From: DATJPD01 sp035506575
GTDB lineage: Bacteria; Pseudomonadota; Alphaproteobacteria; CACIAM-22H2
Length of the DNA: 64,000 nt
Direction of reading: 5' to 3'
NCBI GenBank assembly: GCA_035506575.1
Contig: DATJPD010000083.1
Coordinates: 1 to 64,000 of the forward strand
The notes beneath the pieces were generated by a model. It was not told the DNA's origin. It made no database searches and was given only the letters and a program-made list of their open reading frames with translations. Shown in pieces: positions 7,447 through 17,200 of this stretch (the stretch's first letter is position 1; each line of letters begins with the position of its first letter). The position numbers and the translations under genes are program-made.

Positions 7447-10400
7447 ATGACCATCCACGTCGCACTGCATCACCGGACGTCGTACCGCTACGACCGGCCG
7501 GTCTCGCTCGGCCCGCAGATCGTCCGCCTTCGTCCGGCGCCGCACAGCCGCACGCCGGTCCTGAGCTACGGCCTCAAGGTCACGCCTGATCCGCACTTCA
7601 TCAACTGGCAGCAGGACCCGCACGGAAATTTCCAGGCGCGCCTCGTGTTCCCGGAGAAGACCCGGGAATTCACGGTCGAGGTCGACCTGGTCGCCGACAT
7701 GGCGGTGACCAACCCGTTCGACTTCTTCCTCGAACCCAGTGCCGAGCATTGTCCGTTCGACTATGCCCGCGAGCTGGCAGACGATCTCGCGCCCTACCGC
7801 GCCGCCGAGCCCGCGGGACCGCTGCTCGCGTCGTGGCTGAAGGCGGTCGACCGCGCGCCGGCCCAGACGACGACGTTCCTGGTCGAGCTGAACCGGCGCC
7901 TGCAGAAGGACATCTCTTATGTTATCCGGCTCGAGCCGGGGGTGCAGAGCTGCGAGGAGACGTTGCGCTTGAAGAGCGGCTCCTGCCGCGACAGCGCCTG
8001 GCTGCTGGTGCAGATCCTGCGCCGTCTCGGCTTCGCCGCGCGCTTCGTGTCGGGCTATCTGATCCAGCTCACGCCCGACGTGAAGCCGCTCGACGGCCCG
8101 CCGGGTCCTGACCGCGATTTCACGGACCTGCATGCCTGGGCCGAGGTGTATCTTCCGGGAGGCGGCTGGATCGGGCTCGACCCGACGTCAGGCTTGCTGG
8201 CGGGCGAGGGGCATATCCCGCTCGCGGCGACACCGGTGCCCGGCACGGCGGCCCCGATCACGGGCACGGTCGACGAGTGCGAGGTCCAGTTCCACCACGA
8301 GATGACGGTGACGCGCATCCGGGAAACGGCCCGCGTCACCAAGCCCTACACGGACGAGCAGTGGCAGCGCATCGACCGGATCGGCCAGATCGTCGATGGC
8401 GATCTCGCGCGCGCCGATCTGCGCCTCACCATGGGCGGCGAGCCGACCTTCGTCTCGATCGACGACATGGATGGGACCGAGTGGAACACGGCCGCCCTCG
8501 GCCCCGCCAAGCGCAAGCTCGCCGGCCGCCTCCTGCAGCGTCTGCAGAAGCGCTTCGCCCCCGGGGCTCTCCTGCATTACGGCCAGGGCAAATGGTACCC
8601 GGGCGAGCAGCTGCCGCGCTGGGCGCTGGGCTGCTTCTGGCGGCGGGACGGCGAGCCGGTCTGGCGCGACCCGTCGTTGTTCGCCGATGACGACACCAAA
8701 GGCTACGCCGGCATCGCCGAGGCGCGGCAGTTCGGCGAGCGGCTGGTGCGGCGGCTCCAGATCGACACCTCGTTCCTGGTCACGGGATACGAAGACGTCT
8801 GGCATTACCTCGCGAGCGAGGATCGGCTGCCGGTCAATGTCGACCCGTTCGAGTCGAACCTGCGCGATCCCGAGGAGCGCGCGCGGCTCATGCGCGTGTT
8901 CACGCAAGGGCTCGACCACCCGGTCGGCCTCGCCGTGCCGCTGCAGCGCGTGCGCGGGGCGGGCGGCGATTACTGGGCGAGCGGACGGTGGTTCTTCCGT
9001 CCGCAGCGCATGTATCTCATCCCGGGCGATTCGCCGATGGGCTTCCGGCTGCCGCTGGACTCTCTCCCCTGGGTCGCGGAGAGCGACTATCCGCACCATT
9101 ACGACACCGATCCGTTCGAGCCGCGCGGTCCGCTCCCGCCGCGCGCGGCCCTGGCGCAACGCCGCATGCCGGGCGGACCCGAAGCACGGCCGCGGCACCC
9201 GATCAGCGGGCAAGGGCCGGTCGCCGATCGCAAGACCAACGGCAAGAGCAACGGCGAGGGTCCGCCCAGCCTCGGCCAGTCGGCCCCCTCGGTCGTGCGC
9301 ACGGCCCTCTGCGTCGAGCCCCGCGAGGGCAAGCTGCACGTGTTCCTGCCGCCGGTGACCGCGCTCGAGGACTATCTCGACCTCGTCGCCACGGTCGAAG
9401 ACACCGCGGCCGAGCTCGAGACGAAGGTGATCGTCGAAGGCTACACGCCGCCGCGCGACCCGCGCCTCCGCCATTTCAGCGTGACACCCGATCCCGGCGT
9501 GATCGAGGTGAACATCCAGCCCGCGGCGAGCTGGAGCGAGCTGGTCGACACCACGACCGGCCTCTACGAGGACGCGCGCGCAACCCGCCTCGGCACCGAG
9601 AAATTCATGCTCGACGGCCGCCACACCGGGACCGGCGGCGGCAACCACGTGACCCTCGGCGGCCCGACCGCGGCGGACTCGCCGTTCCTGCGCCGACCCG
9701 ACCTGCTGCGCAGCCTCATCGGCTACTGGCACAACCATCCGTCGCTGTCCTACCTCTTTTCGGGCCTTTATGTCGGCCCGACCAGCCAGGCGCCGCGGGT
9801 TGACGACGCGCGCAACGACGCGGTCGCCGAGCTCGAGCTCGCCTTTGCCCAGGTGCCGGACAAGGGCGAGGTGCCGCCGTGGCTGGTCGACCGGATCTTC
9901 CGCAATCTCCTGGTCGACGTGACCGGCAACACGCACCGCGCCGAGTTCTGCATCGACAAGCTCTATTCGCCCGACAGCGCCACGGGCCGGCTCGGCCTCG
10001 TCGAGATGCGCGCGTTCGAGATGCCGCCGCACGCGCGGATGAGCCTCGCCCAGCAGCTCCTGATCCGGGCACTGTTGGCCGAGCTTGCCCGGCGCCCCTA
10101 CCGCAAGAAGCCGATCCGCTGGAACACGCGGACCCACGACCGCTTCCTGCTGCCGCATTTCGTGTTCGACGATTTCGCCGACGTGATCTACGATCTGCGC
10201 GAGGCCGGCTACATGTTCGAGCGCGACTGGTTCGCGCCGCACTACGAGTTCCGGTTTCCGCAGATCGGCGCCGTCACGCATCGCGGGATCGCCCTCGAAT
10301 TGCGGCAGGCGATCGAGCCGTGGCCGGTGCTGGGCGAGGAGCCCGCGGGCGGCGGCACGGCGCGCTACGTGGATTCCTCTCTCGAGCGGGTCCAGGTGAA

Positions 10401-10818
10401 GGCCAGGAACCTCATCGACGGCCGCTACGTTGTGACCTGCAATGGCGTTCGCGTCCCCTTGCATCCCACCGGCACCGAGGGCGAGTTCGTCGCCGGGGTG
10501 CGGTTCCGTGCCTGGGCGCCGGCGGCGAGCCTGCATCCGACCATCGGCGTCAACGCGCCGCTGGTGTTCGACCTCGTCGATACGTGGTCGGAGCGCTCGC
10601 TCGGCGGCTGCACCTATCACGTGGCGCATCCGGGCGGGCGCAATTACACGACCTACCCGGTCAATGGCAACGAGGCGGAGGCGCGTCGCCGGGCACGGTT
10701 CTTCCCGGTCGGCAACACGCCGGGCCGGGTGGTCCCGGCCACGGTTCCACCGCCGGGCGAATACCCGCTGACCCTCGATCTGCGTTGGGCGGCGGCGCAC
10801 GGCGCCGAAAACCGCTAG
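7447..10818 (+). CDS. Transglutaminase-like / DUF2126 fusion protein
   Basis: This 1123-residue cytosolic protein has a bacterial transglutaminase N-terminal domain (residues 1-90), a transglutaminase-like cysteine peptidase core with triad Cys180, His229 and Asp245, and a long C-terminal DUF2126 region from about residue 330 to the end. DUF2126 proteins are known only from gene clusters with circularly permuted ATP-grasp and alpha-E proteins, where a role in making or cutting an isopeptide or peptide tag has been predicted. An unstructured, charged linker lies near residues 560-620. The ATP-grasp/alpha-E fusion starts 36 nt downstream, so the two genes are probably co-transcribed, perhaps together with phaZ. 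Confidence 0.85.
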   Translation: MTIHVALHHRTSYRYDRPVSLGPQIVRLRPAPHSRTPVLSYGLKVTPDPHFINWQQDPHGNFQARLVFPEKTREFTVEVDLVADMAVTNPFDFFLEPSAEHCPFDYARELADDLAPYRAAEPAGPLLASWLKAVDRAPAQTTTFLVELNRRLQKDISYVIRLEPGVQSCEETLRLKSGSCRDSAWLLVQILRRLGFAARFVSGYLIQLTPDVKPLDGPPGPDRDFTDLHAWAEVYLPGGGWIGLDPTSGLLAGEGHIPLAATPVPGTAAPITGTVDECEVQFHHEMTVTRIRETARVTKPYTDEQWQRIDRIGQIVDGDLARADLRLTMGGEPTFVSIDDMDGTEWNTAALGPAKRKLAGRLLQRLQKRFAPGALLHYGQGKWYPGEQLPRWALGCFWRRDGEPVWRDPSLFADDDTKGYAGIAEARQFGERLVRRLQIDTSFLVTGYEDVWHYLASEDRLPVNVDPFESNLRDPEERARLMRVFTQGLDHPVGLAVPLQRVRGAGGDYWASGRWFFRPQRMYLIPGDSPMGFRLPLDSLPWVAESDYPHHYDTDPFEPRGPLPPRAALAQRRMPGGPEARPRHPISGQGPVADRKTNGKSNGEGPPSLGQSAPSVVRTALCVEPREGKLHVFLPPVTALEDYLDLVATVEDTAAELETKVIVEGYTPPRDPRLRHFSVTPDPGVIEVNIQPAASWSELVDTTTGLYEDARATRLGTEKFMLDGRHTGTGGGNHVTLGGPTAADSPFLRRPDLLRSLIGYWHNHPSLSYLFSGLYVGPTSQAPRVDDARNDAVAELELAFAQVPDKGEVPPWLVDRIFRNLLVDVTGNTHRAEFCIDKLYSPDSATGRLGLVEMRAFEMPPHARMSLAQQLLIRALLAELARRPYRKKPIRWNTRTHDRFLLPHFVFDDFADVIYDLREAGYMFERDWFAPHYEFRFPQIGAVTHRGIALELRQAIEPWPVLGEEPAGGGTARYVDSSLERVQVKARNLIDGRYVVTCNGVRVPLHPTGTEGEFVAGVRFRAWAPAASLHPTIGVNAPLVFDLVDTWSERSLGGCTYHVAHPGGRNYTTYPVNGNEAEARRRARFFPVGNTPGRVVPATVPPPGEYPLTLDLRWAAAHGAENR

Positions 10819-10854
10819 AGTTGCCGGAAATCCCGCCGGAGTCCTGATCGCGCC

Positions 10855-13419
10855 GTGACCCAAGGCCTGTCCTCGCACGCCCCGGAGATGCCCGGTTCCA
10901 CATCGGGCGCCGCCGGCCCGGTTGCGGATCGGGCCGGCGGCGCCTACGCCGGCAATTACGACGAGATGGTGGACGGCACGCGCGCGATCCGCCGCGCCTG
11001 GCAGCCCTTGATCGGAGCCTTGCAGGCGATGCCGAAGGGGGCGTTCGCCGAGCGAGTGGAACGCGTCCACCGCCAGCACGAGGACATCTCGGTCGCCTAC
11101 CGCATCGAGCCCGAGGTGCAGGGGAGCGGCAACCGCCGCCCGTTCGATCTCCTGCCCATGGTGATCACGCCCGAGGAGTGGAGCGGGATCGAGGCCGGGC
11201 TGGGGCAGCGGGCACGGCTCATGGATGCGATCGTCGCCGACATCTACGGCGCGCGCCGGCTGATCGCCGAGGGGCTCATTCCGGCGGCGCTGGTCTACGG
11301 CAACCCGCGCTTCCTGCGCCCGTGCAGCGGCAGTCTTCCCGCCGGCAGCGGGCATGTCCACGCCTATGCGGCGGACCTCGTGCGTACAAAGGACGGCTCG
11401 TGGCAGGTCGTGGCCGACCGCCTGCAGGCGCCCTCGGGAATTGGGTTTGCGCTGCAGAACCGCAGCCTCCTCGCCCGCACGGTGCCCGAGCTGTTCCGCG
11501 CGCACATGGTCGAGCGCATCGAGCCGTTCTTCGATCTGTGGCGCGACGTGCTGGCCGCCCTGTCGCCGCGCCGCGACGGCCAGGCGCGCATCGCCGTGAT
11601 GACTCCCGGGCCGTACAACCCGGGATTCTTCGAGCACGTGTATCTGGCCCGCCAGCTCGGCGCCACGTTGGTCGAGGGCGCCGATCTCACGATGCGGTTC
11701 GACCGGGTGTTCGTGAAGACCTTGGGTGTCTTGCAGCAGGTCGACGTGATCCTCCGGTTCATGGAGGACGACTACTGCGATCCCTTGGAGCTGCGCGGCA
11801 CATCCGTGCTCGGCGTCGCGGGGCTGTTGCAGGCGGTCCGCGCCGGAACGGTGGTGGTGGCAAACGCACTGGGTGCCAGCGTGGCGGAGACCCCGGCGCT
11901 GCGGCCGTTCCTGCCGCGGCTCTGCGAGAAGCTCCTCGGCGAGGCGCTGGCCCTTCCGTCCCCCGACACGCAGTGGCTGGGTGCCGCCCCGGCGGCCGAC
12001 CCGCTGGCCGGGTTGCCGCCGGACGCCGCGCTGCGCCCCGCCTTCCCGTCGCGGCGCGACGAAGCGCCGGAGGAGCAGGATAGCGCCCGCGAGGCGTTCC
12101 TGCAGGAGGTCCGGCAGCGGCCGTATCTCTACGTCGCCGAGGCCCCGGCCGAGCCGTCGGTGATTCCGGTGTGGACGCCCGAAGGCCTGGTGCCGCAGCC
12201 GCTCACCTTGCGCGTCTTCTGCGTGCGCGAGGGCGAGGGCTATCGCGCGATGCCGGGCGGCTTCGCGCAGGTGCCGCACCGGCCGGGCGGGGCGGTGGCC
12301 CCCTTGCGCCAGCTTGCGATGAGCAAGGACACCTGGGTGCTGCTCAGCGAGGACCGCCTGGCGGCACCGGCGCACCGGGCGCCGCCGCCGATCCAGGCGA
12401 TCCGCCGGCCGCCCGACGAGCTGCGCAGCCGCACCGCGGACAATCTCTTCTGGATGGGCCGCTACATGGAGCGGCTCGACAACGCGGCGCGCATGATGCG
12501 CAGTGCGGCCTTGCGCCTGGCGGTCGAGCGCTTCGGGCCGGGCCAGCGCCAGGAGCTCGCCTATCTCGCGCGCCTCCTGGTCGAGGCAGCGCTTATCGAC
12601 GCGGGAGCGGGGGAGATGATGCCCGACAGCTCGGGGCTCATGCTGGCGCTGTCGGTGAGCGGGGCGCGCGGCCGGGGCCTGGACGAGGCGTTCACCTCGG
12701 TGCGCCGGATCGCGCATGCGTTGCGCGACCGGCTGTCGAACGACGTGTGGAACGTGGTGATCGGCAATCTGCGCGAGGCGCGCGAGCGCATCCAGGAGCG
12801 ATCGGCCGAGGTCGACGGGCTCATCGCCGCCCTCGACAATCTGATCGGCGTGGTGGCGGCGTTCGGCGGCATGGTGTCGGAGAACATGACGCGCGGTAGC
12901 GGCTGGCGCTTCCTCGACATCGGGCGCCGGCTCGAGCGCGGGGTCTATGCCAGCTCGATCATCAAGCAGCTCCTCGCCAGCCGGCGCGAGGACGCGGAGA
13001 GCGCGTTGCACCTGGCGCTGGAGCTGTCCGACAGCACCATCACGTACCGGTCGCGCTATTTCACCGCGATCCAGACCGGGCCGGTGGTGGACCTGATCCT
13101 CGCCGACGAGGCCAACCCGCGCAGCATCGCGTTCCAGATCCAGGCCATCATCGGCCAGCTGAACGAGCTCGCCCACTCGTTCGAGCGCGTGAGCGACCGG
13201 CCCGAGCAGGCGCTGGCCGAGACCATCCTCGCTTCCATCCGCGGCGCCAAGATCGACCGGCTCGACGACGCGCAGGACCAGAGCGCCCGCCAGGAGGTTG
13301 GCGAGCTGCTGGGCAATCTGCGGCGGCAGTTCCTGGCCCTGTCGGAGGCGATCACGCGCGCTTATTTCTCGCACGTGCGCGCGCCGTACGCGGTGGGCTA
13401 CGGGTCGGTGCGGCTATGA
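10855..13419 (+). CDS. Circularly permuted ATP-grasp / alpha-E fusion protein
   Basis: Residues about 60-510 form a type 2 circularly permuted ATP-grasp module (DUF404/DUF407); residues from about 525 to 854 form an alpha-E domain (DUF403) opening with RTADNLFWMGRYMERLDNAAR. ATP-grasp enzymes join a carboxylate to an amine, and here the partner transglutaminase proteins suggest a peptide substrate. This gene encodes as one chain what the genes at 14378 and 15795 encode separately. GTG start. The stop codon overlaps the next ATG (ATGA), indicating translational coupling to the transglutaminase at 13416. Confidence 0.88.
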   Translation: MTQGLSSHAPEMPGSTSGAAGPVADRAGGAYAGNYDEMVDGTRAIRRAWQPLIGALQAMPKGAFAERVERVHRQHEDISVAYRIEPEVQGSGNRRPFDLLPMVITPEEWSGIEAGLGQRARLMDAIVADIYGARRLIAEGLIPAALVYGNPRFLRPCSGSLPAGSGHVHAYAADLVRTKDGSWQVVADRLQAPSGIGFALQNRSLLARTVPELFRAHMVERIEPFFDLWRDVLAALSPRRDGQARIAVMTPGPYNPGFFEHVYLARQLGATLVEGADLTMRFDRVFVKTLGVLQQVDVILRFMEDDYCDPLELRGTSVLGVAGLLQAVRAGTVVVANALGASVAETPALRPFLPRLCEKLLGEALALPSPDTQWLGAAPAADPLAGLPPDAALRPAFPSRRDEAPEEQDSAREAFLQEVRQRPYLYVAEAPAEPSVIPVWTPEGLVPQPLTLRVFCVREGEGYRAMPGGFAQVPHRPGGAVAPLRQLAMSKDTWVLLSEDRLAAPAHRAPPPIQAIRRPPDELRSRTADNLFWMGRYMERLDNAARMMRSAALRLAVERFGPGQRQELAYLARLLVEAALIDAGAGEMMPDSSGLMLALSVSGARGRGLDEAFTSVRRIAHALRDRLSNDVWNVVIGNLREARERIQERSAEVDGLIAALDNLIGVVAAFGGMVSENMTRGSGWRFLDIGRRLERGVYASSIIKQLLASRREDAESALHLALELSDSTITYRSRYFTAIQTGPVVDLILADEANPRSIAFQIQAIIGQLNELAHSFERVSDRPEQALAETILASIRGAKIDRLDDAQDQSARQEVGELLGNLRRQFLALSEAITRAYFSHVRAPYAVGYGSVRL

Positions 13420-14288
13420 GGTACCGGATCAGCCACCGCTCGGATTACACGTATTCGGGCCCGGTCGATCTCTCCTATCACATGCTGCACCTGGCGCCGC
13501 GCATCCTGCCGCACCAGCGCGTCGGCGATCTGCGCATCATCAGCCAGCCCGCACCGGCCGCCAAATCCGAGCGCACCGATTATTTCGGCAACCGGGTCAC
13601 CTATCTCACCCTGGCGCAGCCGCACGGCAAGTTCAGCGTCGAAATCGAGGCCACGGTCGAGGTGGCGTTTCCGGCCCCGCCCGACGAAGCGGCGACACCG
13701 CCTTGGGAGAGCGTCCGCGATGCGTTGCGGGCGGGGGGCGACGGCGAGCTCGCGGTCGCGGCCGAGTTCTCGTTCGCCTCTCCGCAGACCCCGCCGTCGG
13801 CGGCGTTGATCGACTACGCGGCTCCCTCTTTCCCCGCCGGCCGGCCGATCCTGGCGGCGGTGAAGGACCTGACCTCGCGCATCCATCGCGACTTCGCGTT
13901 CGAGCCGGGGGCGACGACGGTCAGCACGCCGGTGGCGCAGATCCTGGAGCAGCGCCGGGGGGTGTGCCAGGACTTCGCGCATCTCGAGCTGGCGGCGCTG
14001 CGCGCGCTCGGCCTCGCGGCTCGCTATGTGAGCGGCTACATCCGCACCTACCGTGAGGGTACGGACGGCCTCAAAGGCAGCGACGCCTCGCATGCCTGGG
14101 TGTCGTTCTTCTGCCCGGGACCTGGCTGGATCGACGTCGACCCGACCAATGACCTGGTCGTCGCCGAAGAGCACATCGTGCTGGCCTGGGGCCGCGATTA
14201 CGACGACGTCAGCCCCATCCGCGGCGTCATGCTGGGGGGCGGCGACCACTTCCTTAACGTGGCCGTCACCGTCACCCCGCAAACGTAA
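13416..14288 (+). CDS. Transglutaminase-like cysteine peptidase
   Basis: This 290-residue protein has a beta-rich N-terminal domain followed by the transglutaminase core with Cys184 (in RRGVCQDFAHLE), His226 (SHAW) and Asp242 (DVDPTND). It is the short partner typical of ATP-grasp/alpha-E clusters. There is no signal peptide, so it acts in the cytoplasm. In this family the papain-like triad may cleave or transfer peptide amides; the direction is unproven. It overlaps the ATP-grasp/alpha-E gene by 4 bp. Confidence 0.87.
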   Translation: MRYRISHRSDYTYSGPVDLSYHMLHLAPRILPHQRVGDLRIISQPAPAAKSERTDYFGNRVTYLTLAQPHGKFSVEIEATVEVAFPAPPDEAATPPWESVRDALRAGGDGELAVAAEFSFASPQTPPSAALIDYAAPSFPAGRPILAAVKDLTSRIHRDFAFEPGATTVSTPVAQILEQRRGVCQDFAHLELAALRALGLAARYVSGYIRTYREGTDGLKGSDASHAWVSFFCPGPGWIDVDPTNDLVVAEEHIVLAWGRDYDDVSPIRGVMLGGGDHFLNVAVTVTPQT

Positions 14289-14377
14289 ACGCCCCGGTTA
14301 GGGCAGCCTGCCCAAACTGTGGTACGGATATTGCTCCATCCATTGTGGAGGGCCGTCTCAAGGGGGCGGTGGTCGCG

Positions 14378-15793
14378 ATGGTGGTGCCGGCATTCGATGA
14401 AATGGGCAGCCGTGAGGCGCCGCGGCCGTGCTACGCCGCGGTGGGCGACTGGATCGGCCGGACGCCCGCGTCGCTGTTCGAGCTCAAGCGCCAGGAGGCG
14501 GAATTCTGCTTCCGGCGCACCGGAATCACCTTTGCCGTCTACACCGAGGGCGGCGATCCCGAGCGCCTCATTCCGTTCGACATCATTCCGCGCATCCTCG
14601 ACGGCCAGGAATGGGAATTCCTGAGCCGCGGCCTGAAACAGCGGGTGCGGGCGCTCAACGCGTTCATCGGCGACGTGTACGGCAAGCAGGAATTCATCCG
14701 CGCCGGCAAGGTGCCCGCCGACCTGATCCTGAAGAACCCGTGCTTCGTCCAGCCGATGGCCGGGCTCGAGGTGGCGGCCGGCATCTACACCCATGTGGCC
14801 GGCATCGACGTGGTGCGGGTCAACCCGACCGAATTCTACGTGCTCGAGGACAACTGCCGCACGCCCTCGGGCGTGTCGTACATGATCGAGAACCGCGAGA
14901 TCATGTCGCGGTTGTTCCCCGACCTGTTCGCCCGCTGCCGCGTGCGGCCGGTGTCGCACTATCCGGAAGAGCTGCTCGACACCCTGCGGTCGGTGGCGCC
15001 GCGCCGCTGCGCGGGCGAGCCGACGGTCGTGCTGCTCAGCCCCGGCTCCTACAACAGCGCCTATTACGAGCACACGTTCCTCGCCGACGAGATGGGGATC
15101 GAGATCGTCGAAGGGGCGGATCTGGTGGTCGACGACGATGTCGTCTACATGCGCACCACGCAGGGGCTGCAGCGCGTCGACGTGATCTACCGGCGCATCG
15201 ACGACGCCTTCCTCGATCCCCAGGTGTTCCGCTCGGACTCCATGCTGGGCGTCGCCGGGCTGATGTCGGCCTATCGCGCGGGAAACGTGACCCTGGCCAA
15301 CGCAGTGGGGGCGGGCATCGCCGACGACAAGGCGGTCTACACCTACGTGCCGGAGATGGTGCGCTTCTTCCTCGGCGAGGAGCCGATCCTGCGCAACGTG
15401 CCGACCTGGAAATGCGCCGAGCCCGGCGATCTGGCCTATGTCCTCGACCACCTGGCCGAGCTCGTGGTCAAGGACGTGCACGGCTCGGGCGGGTACGGGA
15501 TGCTGGTCGGCCCGCACGCGACCATAGCCGAGCGCGCGGCGTTCGCGGAGGTGCTCCGCAGCAAGCCCGACCGCTACATCGCCCAGCCCACCTTGAGCCT
15601 CTCGACCTGTCCGACCTTCGTCCAGCAGGGCATCGCCCCGCGGCATGTCGACTTGCGGCCGTTCGTGCTGTGCGGCCGCGACATCCACATCGTGCCCGGC
15701 GGGCTCACGCGCGTCGCCTTGCGCGAGGGCTCGCTGGTGGTGAACTCGAGCCAGGGCGGGGGCACCAAGGACACCTGGGTGATCGACCTTTGA
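14378..15793 (+). CDS. Circularly permuted ATP-grasp protein (stand-alone)
   Basis: This 471-residue homologue of the N-terminal half of the 10855-13419 protein carries the same blocks (FYVLEDNCRTPSGVSYM, LSPGSYNSAYYEHTFLA, KDVHGSGGYGMLVGP) but no alpha-E domain. The nucleotide site is expected around the glycine-rich VHGSGGYGM segment. ATG 14378 is preferred because AAGGGGG lies upstream; a GTG at 14345 would add 11 residues without a ribosome-binding site. The alpha-E gene follows after one base, so the pair is clearly an operon. Confidence 0.85.
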   Translation: MVVPAFDEMGSREAPRPCYAAVGDWIGRTPASLFELKRQEAEFCFRRTGITFAVYTEGGDPERLIPFDIIPRILDGQEWEFLSRGLKQRVRALNAFIGDVYGKQEFIRAGKVPADLILKNPCFVQPMAGLEVAAGIYTHVAGIDVVRVNPTEFYVLEDNCRTPSGVSYMIENREIMSRLFPDLFARCRVRPVSHYPEELLDTLRSVAPRRCAGEPTVVLLSPGSYNSAYYEHTFLADEMGIEIVEGADLVVDDDVVYMRTTQGLQRVDVIYRRIDDAFLDPQVFRSDSMLGVAGLMSAYRAGNVTLANAVGAGIADDKAVYTYVPEMVRFFLGEEPILRNVPTWKCAEPGDLAYVLDHLAELVVKDVHGSGGYGMLVGPHATIAERAAFAEVLRSKPDRYIAQPTLSLSTCPTFVQQGIAPRHVDLRPFVLCGRDIHIVPGGLTRVALREGSLVVNSSQGGGTKDTWVIDL

Positions 15794-15794
15794 C

Positions 15795-16790
15795 ATGCTG
15801 AGCCGCACGGCGGAAAACCTGTACTGGCTGGCGCGCTACGTCGAGCGGGCGGAGAGTGTCGCGCGCCTCGTCGACGTGGCGCTGCGCATGTCCGCCATGC
15901 CGTTCGATCCCGGCACCGGGCGCAGCGAGTGGAAGTCGGCCATCATCGCGTCCGGATGCGAAAAAAGCTTCTATGCGAAGTATGCGGATCCTACCGCCGA
16001 GACGGTGATCCGGCATCTCGTGCGCGACCTCGACAACCCCTCCTCGATCCTGTCCTGCCTGGCGACGGCGCGGCGGAATTCCCGTGCCGTGCGGACCGCC
16101 CTCACGGTTGACATGTGGGAGGCGATCAACGGCACCTGGCTCGCCATGCGCGGCTTCGGCGAGGATGCGTTCACTGTCGGCCACATCCCGCGCTTCCTCG
16201 ACTGGGTCAAGGAGCGCTCGACGCTCTTCAGCGGGGCAGCGCTCGCCACCATGCTGCAGACCGATGCGTTCTGGTTTACGCGCCTCGGCACCTATATCGA
16301 ACGCGCGGACAACACGGCGCGCATCCTCGACGTCAAATACAACGTGCTGCTGCCGCGCCACGAGCCGGTGGGCGGCACGCTCGACCATTATCAATGGGCG
16401 GCGATCCTGAGCTCGGTGTCCTCGCGGAGAGCCTACCAGTGGCTCTATCACGACCGGATCAAGCCCTGGCTGGTGGCCGAGCTGCTCATCCTGCGCCCGG
16501 AAATGCCGCGCTCCCTCATCACCTGCGTGCGCGAGATCAACTACTATCTCGACGTCATCGGCGGCGTGTATCGCGCGCGGCGGACGTGCCACGAACTGGC
16601 GGCGCGGGTGCTACGCCAGCTCAATCACACGAATGTCGAACAGATATTCCAGGTGGGCCTGCACGAGTTCCTGACCGAGTTCATCGACGGCAATACCGAG
16701 CTCGGCACCTGCATCTCGCAGCAGTATTTCCAGGCGGCGCAAGTCTCGGTCCAGACGCTCGACGAGGGTAGGCGCGCCGCCCAGGCGTGA
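15795..16790 (+). CDS. Alpha-E domain protein
   Basis: This 331-residue all-helical DUF403 protein begins MLSRTAENLYWLARYVERAE, the family hallmark, also seen at the start of the C-terminal domain of the 10855-13419 fusion. Alpha-E proteins are always linked to circularly permuted ATP-grasp genes; they probably bind the substrate or hold the complex together, but no activity is known. This gene ends the five-gene cluster. The Anbu proteasome-like peptidase often found in such clusters is not present here. Confidence 0.85.
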   Translation: MLSRTAENLYWLARYVERAESVARLVDVALRMSAMPFDPGTGRSEWKSAIIASGCEKSFYAKYADPTAETVIRHLVRDLDNPSSILSCLATARRNSRAVRTALTVDMWEAINGTWLAMRGFGEDAFTVGHIPRFLDWVKERSTLFSGAALATMLQTDAFWFTRLGTYIERADNTARILDVKYNVLLPRHEPVGGTLDHYQWAAILSSVSSRRAYQWLYHDRIKPWLVAELLILRPEMPRSLITCVREINYYLDVIGGVYRARRTCHELAARVLRQLNHTNVEQIFQVGLHEFLTEFIDGNTELGTCISQQYFQAAQVSVQTLDEGRRAAQA

Positions 16791-16802
16791 CCCCGAGCGC
16801 TG

Positions 16803-17180
16803 TCATGGCGACGCTCGCCGGCGCAGGCTGAGGAGATAGGCGATGACGTCGGTCATCTGGTCATCGGTGAGCTGCGGGTTGGGCATTCCGCGCAGTTCGC
16901 GCAGGCTGGCATGCGTGGTGGTGAGGAATCTGTGCAGCGAGTCCGCGCTCGTCGCCGGACGGTTCGCGATGGTGACGAAGCTGGTCGCCGGCTGATGCAG
17001 GGTCGGGGAGTAGGGCTGGTCCGGCGCCACGACGTGGCAGACGTAGCACTGGTTCAACGCCACACGTTTGCCGGCGGCGATATCGCCTGCGCCAGAGGGC
17101 GTCTGCGCACTCGCGCCGGCCGCGAAGCCGCCGACGACGGCGCTTATCAATACGCCCACCGTTATGCGGGGATGCACCAC
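16803..17180 (-). CDS. Small periplasmic class I cytochrome c
   Basis: This 125-residue protein has an N-terminal signal segment (residues 6-25) and one haem c site, CYVCH at residues 45-49. A conserved-looking RGMPNP near the C-terminus supplies the likely Met ligand. It probably carries electrons singly in the periplasm. The start is one of two adjacent GTG codons (17180 or 17177) after GGACGGGG. It is the last gene of a four-gene unit (lipoprotein, phasin, micro-protein, cytochrome) downstream of tandem FNR boxes, so low-oxygen expression is inferred. Confidence 0.8.
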   Translation of the reverse strand: MVHPRITVGVLISAVVGGFAAGASAQTPSGAGDIAAGKRVALNQCYVCHVVAPDQPYSPTLHQPATSFVTIANRPATSADSLHRFLTTTHASLRELRGMPNPQLTDDQMTDVIAYLLSLRRRASP

Positions 17181-17200
17181 GTCAACCCCGTCCTGACGCG

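Noticed and set aside
8188..13374. A 1728-codon open frame antisense to the TG/DUF2126 and ATP-grasp genes
   Set aside because: Its translation is Arg/Ala/Gly-rich with no domain, and it mirrors two real genes with clear motifs. Long antisense frames are expected at this G+C content.
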